Origin: Lineolata rhizophorae | Taxonomy: Eukaryota; Ascomycota; Dothideomycetes; Lineolatales; Lineolataceae | DNA length: 64,000 nucleotides | Assembly (NCBI GenBank): GCA_010093515.1 | Contig: MU001680.1 | Span: 408,735-472,734 of the forward strand | Direction: 5' to 3' | Position numbers and translations under genes: made by a program | The notes under the pieces: model-generated | What the model saw: the letters and a program-made list of their open reading frames with translations, nothing else | Databases searched by the model: none | What the model was told of the DNA's origin: nothing | Shown: piece after piece, positions 1 through 11,108 of the stretch | Layout: every line of letters begins with the position of its first letter | How positions within the stretch are numbered: the stretch's first letter is position 1

Positions 1-1878
1 GCCGCGGCAGCGCCGGGCGTCGCGGCGCCCGAGCCCGGTTGGCCCGGGGAAATGGCGCCCTCGCTGGCGTTGTTGGAGTGGCGTCGGCGGTGGAACATGT
101 TCTGGAAGGAGAACTGGCGGCGGGCCGTGTGCGGCGGGGGCTGAGGCGGAGCGAGGCTACTGTTGCGCGAGTCGGACGACGCGTTGACGTCGTGGGCCCA
201 GTGGATGGAGGACTGGGCGGGGGACTTGTACGTCGTGTCGACGTCGTGGGCGCCGTCGTGGCCGAAGCCGTAGATGCTGTGCTTGTGGGGCGGGGGCGTG
301 GGAGGGGGTCCGTCGGAGTTTTTGGTCGTGGTCGGGCTAAGGGTGGAGAGGCCAACGGGGTGATGCTGCGTAGTATCGTGCGCCGAGGGCTGTAGGTGTG
401 TGCTGAGTTGCCGGAATGGGCCCGGCACGAAGCTGCTGGTGTGGGCGCGCTTTCGAATATTGGTGAAGATGCCCGGGTGGGTGTCCTCTTCGCTATTTCT
501 TTGGTTCTCCTCATCGTCGTCGGGGAAATGCGACATGCCAAGCGGCGGATGTAGCGTCTTCCGTCGCTGCAGGGAAGCATTACGACCAGGCTCCGAGATG
601 GTCTTACGGCGTCGTAGACCATCCCATTCGACCTGCTCATCCTCACCAATGGCCTCCATACGCTCGTCATGCAATCTCTTGGCCTCTTCCATCTGCTTCT
701 TCTGACGTGCCACCGACATGGACCGGAGGATTGCGCCTCCACCACGGACCGTATCTGCCCGAGGTTCGTATTCCGGCTCTTCCTGCTCCGCAACGGTGCG
801 GACCTGATCAAGATCCCCGCTGAATACAGCCGCGTCAGGCACATCTTTGGCGGACTTTGAAAGCTGAAGCAAAACAACGCCGGCACAGATCTGTAGGAAA
901 CCCATGATAACGGTAGAAATCGATGCGGCGGTACCCTTGAAGCCTTGAAAAAGGATGGCGGAAGTTACAATGGTCGAGCTCGTGAAATAGACGTAGTACG
1001 TAGGTGTGACCAAGGCGGCATTGAAGAGGTTTAACGCTTTCTGCGTAACTTGTTAACGAAATTCTTCATAGCGCTATTTAATCGGAGAGCGGACTTACGT
1101 TCAAGTAGACAATTTCCACCAGCAAGGTCGCAATGACGAAGACTAGCAGGACGTATAAGAACCACTGGTTGAACTGGGGAGTTCCTGCGATCTGTGTAAC
1201 TACGGCCGCTCCTAAACCTTGGGTCGCAACAACACTCAGCCCGCCTACCAAGCTACAGATGGTCAGGTAGACCAGCATGTTCTTCTTCCCGTAACGCGGT
1301 CCGGCCCAGAATGCCATAAAAGTGCAACCAACAATAATGACTCCTGCGTAGCTCAGAAACCCAGGCGCGATTACCAGGTCCTTCATGTCTTGAATTGTCG
1401 CGACGGCGGACTGGGTGGGCGCATTGATGACAATGACGACGGAACCGATGATGCAATTGAAGCAGCCGACCTTGCCGACGAAGCTCAAGCGCTCCTTTAG
1501 GAATATGGCGGAGAGGATGGTGGTAACGACGACCGAGAGCGCTCCGAGGGGCGTGACGAGAATAGCGTCGACAAAGGCGTAGGCGACAAAGTTGCACACC
1601 TCGCCGATGATCATCAGCGTCATGCCACCCCACCAGTAAAAGTTCTTGAGGTAGCCATAGCCCTCGCCGGCCTCTTCGTTGTACTTGGCGTTGGCCTTGA
1701 GCAATCCCACCTTCTTGAGCACGAACGAAACACCGATGAACAGACCAGACGATATGGCCAGGATCAATCCCACGATCTTGTAGACCGGCGGCCTGGACGA
1801 AGGGTCCGAGGACAGGCCGCCAGATCTTGCGACGAGGGAATCCGCGGCCGCGAGGGCCGCGCTCGATGCGTAGTCCAT
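1..1878 (-). CDS. NIPA-like magnesium transporter (DUF803), 3' end cut by window edge
   Basis: Predicted multi-span membrane protein of the NIPA family, members of which move Mg2+ and sit in plasma or endosomal membranes. Exon 1 is 1878-1099 (260 aa, ATG at 1878); the intron is 1098-1041 (donor GTAAGT, acceptor CGCAG); exon 2 runs from 1040 to the left edge and is still open, so at least 606 aa are encoded. The join restores the family block YLNKALNLFNAALVTPTYYV, which strongly supports it. Exon 1 holds about seven hydrophobic segments from residue 33 on, with typical NIPA stretches such as FVLKKVGLLKA and TPLGALSVVVTTILSA. After the last membrane segment a long hydrophilic tail rich in Ser, Pro, Arg and His follows, as in other fungal members. 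It shares a promoter region with the divergent COG4 gene. Family assignment is firm; the ion specificity is inferred from the family. Confidence 0.93.
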
Positions 1879-2920
1879 GGCGGCTTGTCGCGGTCGGGAG
1901 GGTTTTCGGGGGCGCGCTGGGCGCCCGGCGGAAATCGATTGCGCAGGGTGGTTGAGGAGGAATGGGTTGCGACCGTGCTAGCTACCGCATGTGCGTCGGA
2001 CGGACGGACGGACGGCCTTTAGGAAAGAGAGCGTATCCTCGGGGGCGGCATGTGCAGTGATGCGGCTGACGGTAGAAGAAGGGCGGCGTGGGCGCTCGCT
2101 AACGCCCCAGGAGACGGAGAGCGACGGTGACGTACGTATATGCCAGCGGGCGGTTGCTGTAAATAGACGAGGGCGATGGTTCGCGCAGACGGCGAGATGT
2201 TCGTAGGTACCTGAGCGGAGGAGAGAAACCGGAAAGTAGAGGAGAGGATCGGGCGAGCCAGCGGGAGGGGTAGAAACTAGGTCAAAGTGGGTAGTCGAGA
2301 GGCCATCCAAGCAAAAGCCAAGTGAGCGAGCGTCGCAGAGCCTAGACCTGCCAAGGGGCGGGACGCAAAGGCTTGTTGGGTGTCGCTATCAGGCCGGTGC
2401 GGCCGGTGCGGCGTTGGCTTACCCTGGATGCAGCGCGGGCAATCAATATAAACAAATCAGGCGCCGCACAGGACGTATTCGGCGAGGAGACGCCCCCGGA
2501 GCGCTGCGGCCGCGCTCGGTGTCTGCGAGGCGGATTGGGCGGGCGCAGCTGGGTGCGCGCGGGCGGAGAAGCGGGTTTGGAGGTGTAGGTACGCAGCACG
2601 TAGCAGCTGGGCCGGGCTGGAGGGAAGGACGGGAGAGGCGTGGCTCGCATGCGCAAGTGGCAGAGGGCGATTGCGACGGTTCGCCGTCCCGACGGGCAAC
2701 GGCAGCCAATGGCGCGCGGCGGCGCCCGTCTCGCCCGCCTCGCCCGCCAAGGATTGCGCGTTCGCCGTCGGCCCGGGGCCCTCGCCCGCCGCCGCCCGCG
2801 GGCCAACCAGCGCCCGCCCGCCCGCCGTCGCGGACACGCCCGCCAGGAACGCGCCAGGGCCATGCAATCCCCAGAGACACCGTGTCACGCAGCATATGTG
2901 GACTCCATCCCACCGCAGTC
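1879..2920. promoter_or_regulatory. Divergent promoter region between the NIPA and COG4 genes
   Basis: 1042 bp between two outward-facing start codons. The part next to COG4 (about 2490-2900) is very GC-rich. An AT-rich island at about 2439-2458 (aatcaatataaacaaatcag) could serve as a core promoter element. An open frame runs into COG4 from 2414, but its Arg/Pro-rich translation has no resemblance to COG4 and is read here as 5' UTR. No RNA gene was recognised. Confidence 0.5.
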
Positions 2921-5449
2921 ATGAGCGGCGCCCTCGATGACGACCGTCCGGACCGCATCCATGACGCCAATGGCGCCGCGCACCCCGACCCCGTCGCCGA
3001 CGTCTACCGGGCCTCGTCCCTGGCCGAGATCCAGGCGGCCATGGCCCGGCTCGACCGCCAGGAAGCCTCCGTGACCTCGCGGCTCAACGCTCTGGTCGCG
3101 TCGCAGAAGGACCTCTGGCGCGAGCTGGGCCGGCTCGACCTCCTGCGCGCGCAGCTGGGCACCCAGGTGGTCAACACGCGCGCCATCAGCAACGGCATGC
3201 TCTCCGACGCCGCCACGACGGCGAGCCGCATCTCCGGCGCCGTCAAGCGGCTGGAGCTCGAGCAGACGAACGTCAAGGCCACGCTCGACGTCGTCGAGCA
3301 GGTCGCCGAGCTCAAGGCGTGCGTGCTCGGCGTCCACGGCTCCATGGGCGCGCCGCAGGACTGGGAAACCGCCGCCAGCTACCTCAATCGAGCGTCCAAG
3401 ATCCCCCCCGAAGTCATCGACAGCAGCTTTGCCGAGGAGATCGTGCCAACTGCCGAAGTGCCCGACCCTCCCAGAGCCACCTTGGATGCCGCGGCCGAGT
3501 CTCTGTGCGGCCTGTTCATCCGCGAGTTCGACAAGGCGGCCAAGGACGGGGACGGCGCGAGGGTCACCCGCTTCTTCAAGCTCTTCCCCTTGATCGGGAG
3601 GACGGATGTCGGCTTGGATGCCTACGGGCGCTATGTCTGTCACGGTGTGGCGTCTAGAGCTAGGACGAACCTGAATTCGGGTGCGACTGCGCAGCGGAAA
3701 GAAGGCTTCTTTTACGCCAACGTGTTGACCAAGCTGTTTGAGCATATTGCTCAAATAGTGGACGGGCATGAACCTATAGTCGAACGTCACTATGGCACTG
3801 GAATGATGATAAAAGTCATCCAGCGGCTGCAAGTGGAGGCCGACGTCCAAGGAGGCATTATTCTTGATTCGTGGTACGACGAGCGATCCGTGGATCGCAA
3901 GCTGACAGATATCAAGTCGTATGCCTTCTCATTTCTTGTCCAGAGTTTCCTGCCATCTCAGAAGGGGTCATCTGGGGCGCCTCGGGCAGGGTCTCCGGCG
4001 AAACGAGACCGAGCAGCTGGGCGCACGAGCGAAGATGACGGTATCAATATGAAAGAAATCGATGGTATGCTAGGAGAGTCTGCTATCATGCTCGGAAGAT
4101 GGTCGTTGTACACGCGCTTCCTTGCTTTAAAGGACGTGGGCCCGGGGTCCGAGGATGCAGATGGCCCTCTCACGATGCCGCAGTTCTTAGCGAGCAGCAA
4201 TTTGGCTAAGAAAGTCTCCAAGAGCCTGACCGAGCCATTCAATGCCATGACAGTCTTCTTCTTTCGCCGCTCCGTCGAGCGTGCCTTCCAGCTCGACGAA
4301 CCCCCGGCCGAGCTCTCTCTCAACCTGAATAAATCTCTTGGGTCGAATCCACCATTCATCACGTCTGCCGTTGACGACGTGATGTATATTGTCAATCAAG
4401 TGCTGCAACGCACGCTAGCGACGTCCCAACGGCCTGTTGTGTCCGCAGTCGTCCCAGCAATGAGCCAAATCCTCGGAGGAACCGACTTCGTGGGCATGTT
4501 CCAGCGCAAAATGCGCGACGAGAGCTACCCCAAGGCCGTCATCCAGGGCGGCCTACCGCCCGAGGACAAAGTCATCGCCTTCCTCGTGCTGCTCAACAAC
4601 CTCGACGTCGCCACCGACTACATCAAACGCATCGTATCGACGCACCTCGGCACCGAGGAACGCGGTAGCGGCTCCGGCAGCAGCACCGAGCACCTTACCA
4701 ACCTCTTCCCCTTCGGCACCGACGCCGCCTTCGTCGCATCGGCCCTGCGCAACATGGAGACGGCCGTCCTCACCACAGCCACGGAGCTCCTCGCCGACGG
4801 CGTCAACGTCGTCTTCCACCAGGTCATGAAGGTCCGCATGCGGCCCATCCTCGCCGACGCCTTCCGCGACATCGACTACAGCCTCACCGAGGCCGAGCTC
4901 TCGGCGATGCGCGAAGAGCTAGGCACGGGCTCCGAGGACAGCGGCGGCGGCGGCACCACAACGACGACGACTGCCGCCGCCAACATGCTCGCGCACCCCA
5001 ACCTGCGGGCCGACGCCGTGCCCGCGCGCTTCGAGCGCGGCTGGAACGCCCTCACCCGGCCGCTGCGCCGCATCCTGACGGAGCGCAACTACGACCGGGT
5101 GCTGGCGGCGTCGCTGGGCGCGCTCGCCCGCGCGCTCGAGAAGCGCGTCTGGGCGCTGTACGGCCGCGGCGTCAGCGACGTGGGCGCCGCCCGCCTGGAG
5201 CGCGACGTCGCCGGCCTGGCCGCCGCCGCCGTCGCCGGCGGCAGGTACGGCCTGCGCGACGCCTTCGCGCGCGTCGTGCAGATGACGGTCGTGATGAATT
5301 TGGAGGAGGACGAGTGGGAGGAGCTGGGGGCGGGGAGGGAGGATGCGGGCGAGAAAGAGGGGCAGGAGGAGGCGGGGATCGCGTGGGTGTTGGATAGGGA
5401 GGAGAGGGTGAGGGCGAGGGCGATTGTGAGGGGGAGGGGGGAGCGGTGA
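2921..5449 (+). CDS. COG4: Conserved oligomeric Golgi complex subunit 4
   Basis: Single-exon gene for an 842-aa subunit of lobe A of the COG tethering complex, which captures retrograde vesicles at the Golgi. The N-terminal region (about residues 25-140) is helical and predicted to form a coiled coil; it carries the typical COG4 block LEQTNVKATLDVVEQVAELK, followed by QDWETAASYLNRA and by the long helical-rod region (about residues 160-720, e.g. LDSWYDERSVDRKLTDIKSY). A Gly/Thr-rich linker with a run of Thr interrupts the C-terminal third. The start at 2921 was chosen because the family-like sequence begins shortly after it (MSGALDDDRPDRI); the upstream 169 codons are low-complexity Arg/Pro. 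The C-terminus ends in an unusual Glu/Gly/Arg-rich tail. Divergent from the NIPA gene. Family call is firm. Confidence 0.93.
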   Translation: MSGALDDDRPDRIHDANGAAHPDPVADVYRASSLAEIQAAMARLDRQEASVTSRLNALVASQKDLWRELGRLDLLRAQLGTQVVNTRAISNGMLSDAATTASRISGAVKRLELEQTNVKATLDVVEQVAELKACVLGVHGSMGAPQDWETAASYLNRASKIPPEVIDSSFAEEIVPTAEVPDPPRATLDAAAESLCGLFIREFDKAAKDGDGARVTRFFKLFPLIGRTDVGLDAYGRYVCHGVASRARTNLNSGATAQRKEGFFYANVLTKLFEHIAQIVDGHEPIVERHYGTGMMIKVIQRLQVEADVQGGIILDSWYDERSVDRKLTDIKSYAFSFLVQSFLPSQKGSSGAPRAGSPAKRDRAAGRTSEDDGINMKEIDGMLGESAIMLGRWSLYTRFLALKDVGPGSEDADGPLTMPQFLASSNLAKKVSKSLTEPFNAMTVFFFRRSVERAFQLDEPPAELSLNLNKSLGSNPPFITSAVDDVMYIVNQVLQRTLATSQRPVVSAVVPAMSQILGGTDFVGMFQRKMRDESYPKAVIQGGLPPEDKVIAFLVLLNNLDVATDYIKRIVSTHLGTEERGSGSGSSTEHLTNLFPFGTDAAFVASALRNMETAVLTTATELLADGVNVVFHQVMKVRMRPILADAFRDIDYSLTEAELSAMREELGTGSEDSGGGGTTTTTTAAANMLAHPNLRADAVPARFERGWNALTRPLRRILTERNYDRVLAASLGALARALEKRVWALYGRGVSDVGAARLERDVAGLAAAAVAGGRYGLRDAFARVVQMTVVMNLEEDEWEELGAGREDAGEKEGQEEAGIAWVLDREERVRARAIVRGRGER

Positions 5450-8248
5450 GATGGGGTGCTGGGAAAGAGGGTGTGGTAGAGTTTTGGAAAATATAGGGGT
5501 TTCGATTTTGTATGGAGGTGTTTATGGGAGGAAACGGATTTTAAGTCTGGGTTGAGAGTCTAAAAAGTATGGTAAGCGTTCCTACATATGGGGAGGAGAT
5601 CATAATATGAAGTAACGCCTCTAGTATCATTTCGCAACTAGTAAAAGTGCTTGAACATTCTGCGCAACTGGTGTGCTTCCCATAGACTAGAGTGCTTTTT
5701 AGCATTTTGAGTGATTATATGGTCGGAATATGACCTCGAGATTAGTTACGTAGTTTTGGGTATACCAAAACGATGGAGATAGATAGGATGACATATGTGC
5801 TAATGAACAAATATAAGTTGCCACTTCTAGCTGTATCCAACGCCCATTTTAGATGTCCAGTCCACTACAGTGCCGATACTCCGAAGTGGCGTAAGTCTAA
5901 ACAATGACAATTAGCTCAGTTCCTTGCCATATATGACATGAACTTGTCCTACCACGAAGCATTGTTAGATAATGCGTCACTCAAATGCGTTCAGTAAGAA
6001 GCTTCACACCTTGTACATTCACATATTTGAATTGCTATTTTCTACTGAACAGACAATAACATTGATTTTAGCGGCCGAAATACCGGCAGCTTTAAGGTTT
6101 TCACATGCGTTAGCTTTCCAGTATTCGCACAACTATCATGATAAACGGTTGCGGTCCCAGAGTTGACAAACGACCTAAGACCCACTGTTTTAAGCTCTTC
6201 AGCTAGCTATATCGTTATTGGGCCGCCGGGAGGTAGCCGCCACTCATGCGGACTCTTGGACGGTTCGCCAACGAGGCAACGATGCTAAGTCTACCACCAA
6301 AACAGAGCCGACGCCGCCCCCCGGCACCTAGCATGATGAACATTGCTGCAGATCAATACTAAGTGGGGACCTAGAAATCGGGCGGCATGGACGTTGATCG
6401 ATTACGCCCAGACTACATACCTAGCCCAATCTGTTTGAAGTCAACGTCTTCGATCCAGTCCCACGCTAAGAAAAGTAAATGGCTCCCACGGCTATTAAAC
6501 GGGGGAACCAAACCAAGACTTCTGTCTTTGTGGTAGCGAATTGAAACCACAGAGGACTTGGCCTATCTCCTCGGGAGGCCGGGACCAGTGTTGCTCGTGA
6601 CCACGAGTTTGATAACGACCTGGGTCTCAGCTCGCCCTTCGGACTACTATTGAATTGCAGAACAAGCAAAGCAGCCAATCAGACCTCGAAGCCAACACCT
6701 AGGGAATCGCCCGTGAGTAACAAAGGCGCGCAATTCATTTTGGGGAGTAAAATTTGATCGCTTCGGCATGATCGGGTATTCTGACGAACTACAGTTCGGG
6801 ATTTCAAATGATAGTGTTGCGCACGTCGCTGACGTCGTGCAGTGCGAGGAGGTTGGAAAGCAAAAGGCAGAGAGAAGAAAAAGAAAAAGGTTAGCCGCCG
6901 CACATGCCCGTGTTCGGCCTCGAACGTCGTCCATGCATGCATGTGGCTGTCGCGCCTTGCGGGAATACTGTAGGAGGGATCATTCGGGTATGGGACATGC
7001 AGCGCCCTGAGGTGGGCGGACAGTTCGGGAGCTAGCCGCATGTAGTGGCGCGACTGCTGCATCGTGGCAAAAATTTTTCATGAACTGGGCCTGGTGGTAG
7101 TGGTGGTTGACTTTCCGGCAGTGAGTGACTTTTGCTGGCAACGCACCCCACGGAAGGACGGGGCGTAAAACAACACCCCACAAAGCCACCAGTTCGCATG
7201 CAGCGCTGACTCGCATGCCCCGGGCGGCTAGGGCGAGCGCCTCACTGGAATCAGCTGAATGCTTAGCGAGAGCCGCGACAAGGGGTCTCGAAGGAGAGGG
7301 AAGCGTGAGTGAAATTTTTTTGAAAGAAAAAGGACTGTTTTGTCGTGTGATTAAATTGGGAACCCGAGGCCGCGGCGCTCGTGCACGGGGTGACGGCAAA
7401 TTTTTTATGCAGGGACCCCACGAGCTGACTGACGGGCGCCGGCGCTGTGGCCGGGCCCTGGCCGGCTCGCCCAATCGCAGCGCGTTCCCGCAAGCCTTCC
7501 AGAAGCTTGTTTGAAGAAAGATTGACTGCACAGAACGCAGACGGACGTCGTCGGTCCACGCGGTTTCTCATCAGGATACGTGAATGGAACGGGCCAGTAC
7601 ACATTGCTCAGACGTGCTGCATACGACCCCTACGAGGGAGCAACGGCTTTGCGCTGCGCGGGACGTGTCTTCATGCGGAAGGAGATCGCGCGAACGACGG
7701 GATTAGAATGGCTTGGGAAGCTAAATGAGGCACATCGCAAGGCGGCGCCTCGGCCGCGCGCCGCCATCCGTGCCACAACGGCCATTGGCTGAAAGCAGGT
7801 CCTGTATGGCGCATGCACGCGCTGCAGTGGTTTCTTAAGGGCGTGCGCTGAAGAGTACTTGGGTACATTGGCAGAGGCGCAGTGACAGGACCGCGCCGAT
7901 TCTAAATTGCAAGTTTGGGTGCTTTGAGTTCGGCGTCCGCCCGCGGGGCGAGGGATGACGACCGGGCGGCAGGGATCAGCTTGTTTCGGGAGTTTGAGAT
8001 CGATCTCACTCATTCCGCACAAACCCGGCTTCGACACGACGGCAGCCAATCAAAGTCATGGCGATTCCGCGGGGCTTAGGCTCGCCAGGCCCAGGCCTGC
8101 GGAGGAAGGAAAAGGAAATCATGGACAGGCTGCCAACAGTGCCAAGTGAAGCGCGGCCAAAGTTCGGCGAACGTGCTGAGCTAGCTCCGAGTGATCAAGG
8201 TCGATGAAGCGAAGAAAAAAAAGACTCTGAGCTGGAAGAGCAAAGCTC

Positions 8249-8254
8249 TTATCA
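8249..8254 (-). promoter_or_regulatory. Candidate GATA-factor site (TGATAA on the minus strand)
   Basis: TTATCA on the + strand, about 1 kb upstream of the ammonium permease. It fits the HGATAR consensus bound by AreA/NIT2-type nitrogen regulators. The motif is short, so this is only a candidate. Confidence 0.3.
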
Positions 8255-8421
8255 TGATGGTGTGAAGGCCCAATAACGAACGAAGGCAAGCCGGCTGCCG
8301 GGGTGGCGCAAGGGCTAAGGCCCGAGCAGGTATGGCGGAGGCGCGGGCAGGCCAATGGCGGCCCGTGCTGCGGCCCGGATGCCTGCAGCTTTGCGTAAGG
8401 TCTTCATGAAACGGAAACCGC

Positions 8422-8428
8422 TGATAAG
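8422..8428 (+). promoter_or_regulatory. Candidate GATA-factor site (TGATAAG)
   Basis: TGATAAG about 810 bp upstream of the permease ATG matches HGATAR exactly. With the other two sites it would fit nitrogen-metabolite control of an ammonium permease by an AreA/NIT2-type factor. Confidence 0.35.
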
Positions 8429-8947
8429 GACCGCGCATCCCGTGCCAAGGCTCCGCGACCGGCGCGATCCCGTGAGCTGGCCCCGGCAGCCCGCCGGCCA
8501 GGAACCGCCGCCGCAGCCCCCGTCTGGGCCCGCCGGCCACAGGAGCGCGAGCGCGTCACGCACCTCGCGCGCGCCCGCGACGACTCCACGGCCACGGCCA
8601 CAACCGGCGCGGGAGGATCACGTACGCGTGCATCCCTTTGCGTCCTGAGCCCGCGGGCTCAGTCGCGTGTGCGCCGGGCCCACCCCCTTCCCCCCCCTCT
8701 CCTCCAGGCTCTCGTGCTGCAGTGGCCCGCGCCCGGGGAAGACCACCACCCCCCCTCGCCCCCCTCGGCAGGGCTGGCCGACAAGCAACCGCGCAGCAGC
8801 CGCGCCAGATCTTCGCGCCGGCACCCATTGATGCGCCACGACCCCACGGCCGACCGCCCGGGGCTCCGTGCGCCCGCAGGCCCATGCAATGCGATCGCCT
8901 AGCACTCCCAGAAGCTGCGCCGGACGCTTGTGGAGCTTTTGCCGGGG

Positions 8948-8954
8948 AGATAAG
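8948..8954 (+). promoter_or_regulatory. Candidate GATA-factor site (AGATAAG)
   Basis: AGATAAG lies 283 bp before the permease ATG, the closest of three HGATAR matches and at the distance usual for working AreA/NIT2 sites. The function is inferred from the motif and the downstream gene. Confidence 0.4.
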
Positions 8955-9236
8955 GTGGCCCTTTCGAGTTCTGGTCCCCCGGTCGGTTGACGTTTTTCTT
9001 TTCTCACGCGCCGGCTTTCTCTTTTAAAGAGAGCTTGCGCCCCGGTCCAGCTGGTCGACGACGTTGACGTGCTGTCAGTCAGTCAATTCAGATTGGGGTA
9101 ACCTTTTCCTCTCTTGGTCCTGGTGTCCCGTCTTGAGCGACTCTTCTTTGTATTTAGTCTCCCCCCTTCGCCGGCCGCAGGCCCGCCTCCTCCACAGAAC
9201 TCAGGACCGTAAACACGCTCCGGACCCGCCGTCACC

Positions 9237-11108
9237 ATGTCCCAATACGCATCGTACCCATGGATCGGGTCCGGCCCAGTTGAGTACAATGGCACCGACC
9301 CGCTTGGCGGTGATTCCAGTGAGTTGCCTTACTCCCAGACGCTCGTGATGTGCTCTAGCGCGCCTCTGACGGCGAGGAAGAGCACATCGTGAGCTTTCTG
9401 CTCGTGAGATTCAACGTTCAATTGCTCACGAGTTCTGCCCCTCTGCGCAGACGTCATCAATCTCAACCAATGGTACTCTCCCGGTGACCAGGCCTACATC
9501 ATTGTGGCTTCCGCAATGGTGCTTATAATGGTACCGGGTCTGGGTTTCCTCTATTCCGGCCTTGCGCGCAGGAAGTCCGCTCTTTCCATGCTTTGGGCCG
9601 CCATGGCCTCTTCCTCCGTCATTTGCTTCCAATGGTACTTCTGGGGCTATTCGCTCGCCTTCAGCCCTTATGCCACCAATGGCTTCATCGGCGACCTTCA
9701 GAAGTTTGGTCTGATGAAGACTCTGGGAGCTCCCAGCCCGGGTAGCCCGCTCATTCCGGATCTTCTGTACTCTTTCTATCAGGTGAGTAAAGTGAAAAGA
9801 AAAAGAAAATCTAGCAAATGAAAACCTTTTTTTTCGTTTTGGGCTTTACGAATTTTGACTGGTGATCAATCACGGTACATTCGCTAACAAACAATCAGAT
9901 GATGTTCTGCTCTGTCACTGCTGCTATCGTTTCGGGCGTCGTCGCGGAGCGTGGTCGTCTGATTCCCCTCCTCGTCTTTCTTTTCTTCTGGGCCACCATC
10001 GTCTACTGCCCGGTCGCCATGTGGGTTTGGGGCGCCAATGGCTGGGCCTACGTCTGGGGCGTCTACGACTATGCCGGCGGCGGGCCTGTCGAGATCGTCT
10101 CTGGCATGACTGCGCTCGCCTACTCGTTGGTGCTTGGCCGTCGTCAGGAGAAGATGATGCTCAACTTCCGCCCGCACAACGTCTCTCTCATCACCCTCGG
10201 CACCATCCTCCTGTGGTTCGGCTGGCTGGGCTTCAACGGCGGCTCGTCGTTTGGAGCCAACCTCCGTGCGCTCATGGCTTGCTGGAACACCAACCTTACC
10301 GCCGGCTTTTCGGCCATGACCTGGGTGGTTCTCGATTGGCGCCTCGCTCGCAAGTGGTCTATGGTCGGCTGGTGCTCTGGCACTATCTCTGGACTGGTTG
10401 CTGCCACTCCGGCCTCTGGGTTCATTCCTCCGTGGGCCAGTGTTGTCCTCGGCATCGTCACTGGCATCATTTGCAACTTTGCCACCAAGAGTGAGTACAT
10501 AACGTCATTGACATGTTTGGAGCCATATCCCTAACTGTTCTACAGTCAAGTTCTGGATCAAGATCGACGACTCGATGGACGTGTTCGCTGAGCACGGCGT
10601 CGCCGGCATGGTTGGTCTCTTCATCAACGGCATCTTCGGTGCCTCTTACATCATCGGCCTTGATGGTGTCAACGCTGGTGCCTTCCCCGGTGCCTGGCTC
10701 GAACACAATTGGAAGCAGCTCTATATGCAGATTGCTTACATCGTCGCCTGCACCGCTTACTCCTTCGTCGTTTCCCTCATTCTCGCCTTCGCCATCGACA
10801 AGATCCCCGGCCTCAAGCTGCGTGCCTCGGACGAGGCTGAGCTCCTAGGTATGGATGACGACCAGCTCGGCGAGTTCGCCTACGACTACGTCGAGGTCCG
10901 CCGCGACTACCTCGCCTGGACCCCCGCCAACTCCGAGCCGGCCAAGACCGAGCCCAACGTGCCCCAGGGCGACCGCCACGGCATCGCCGGCCACCAGCAG
11001 ATGCTCTCCGGCAAGGAGGCGCCCAGCGAGGAGAGCAATACCGAGCACACGGGCGTTGCCGGCGACCGCCACGCCGTCGCCACCGAGAAGGCCCCGAACG
11101 AGCCGTAA
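9237..11108 (+). CDS. Ammonium permease, Mep2/MepA type
   Basis: 522-aa plasma-membrane ammonium transporter of the Amt/Mep/Rh family. Exons: 9237-9318, 9451-9782, 9899-10490, 10546-11108; all three introns have GTGAGT donors and CAG acceptors, and the frames join exactly. The protein has a short outer N-terminus, about eleven membrane spans and a hydrophilic C-tail (about residues 430-522) rich in Pro, Glu and Lys. The Amt signature is present from residue 195 (YDYAGGGPVEIVSGMTALAY). Both pore histidines are kept: H231 in RPHN and H352 in AEHGVAG. Mep1/Mep3-type proteins replace the first His with Glu, so this is a Mep2-like, probably high-affinity and possibly sensing permease. Three GATA motifs upstream fit nitrogen control. 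The start at 9237 has a good context (gtcaccATGt). Confidence 0.95.

Larger units (their letters stand above)
5450..9236. other. 3.8-kb intergenic region upstream of the ammonium permease
   Basis: No convincing gene on either strand. The first kilobase (about 5450-6480) is AT-rich and probably starts with the COG4 3' UTR. From about 6900 the DNA becomes GC-rich, and many overlapping frames with Arg/Pro/Ala-biased translations open on both strands, as expected of GC-rich non-coding DNA. The stretch 8650-9236 is C-rich on the + strand with CT tracts, typical of a strong fungal promoter and 5' UTR leading to the permease ATG at 9237. Candidate GATA-factor sites are listed separately. The length is large for this otherwise compact window. 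Confidence 0.6.

Noticed and set aside
2414-2920. In-frame extension of COG4 by 169 codons
   Set aside because: Translation is Arg/Pro low complexity, unlike any COG4 N-terminus. The ATG at 2921 starts the family-like protein.
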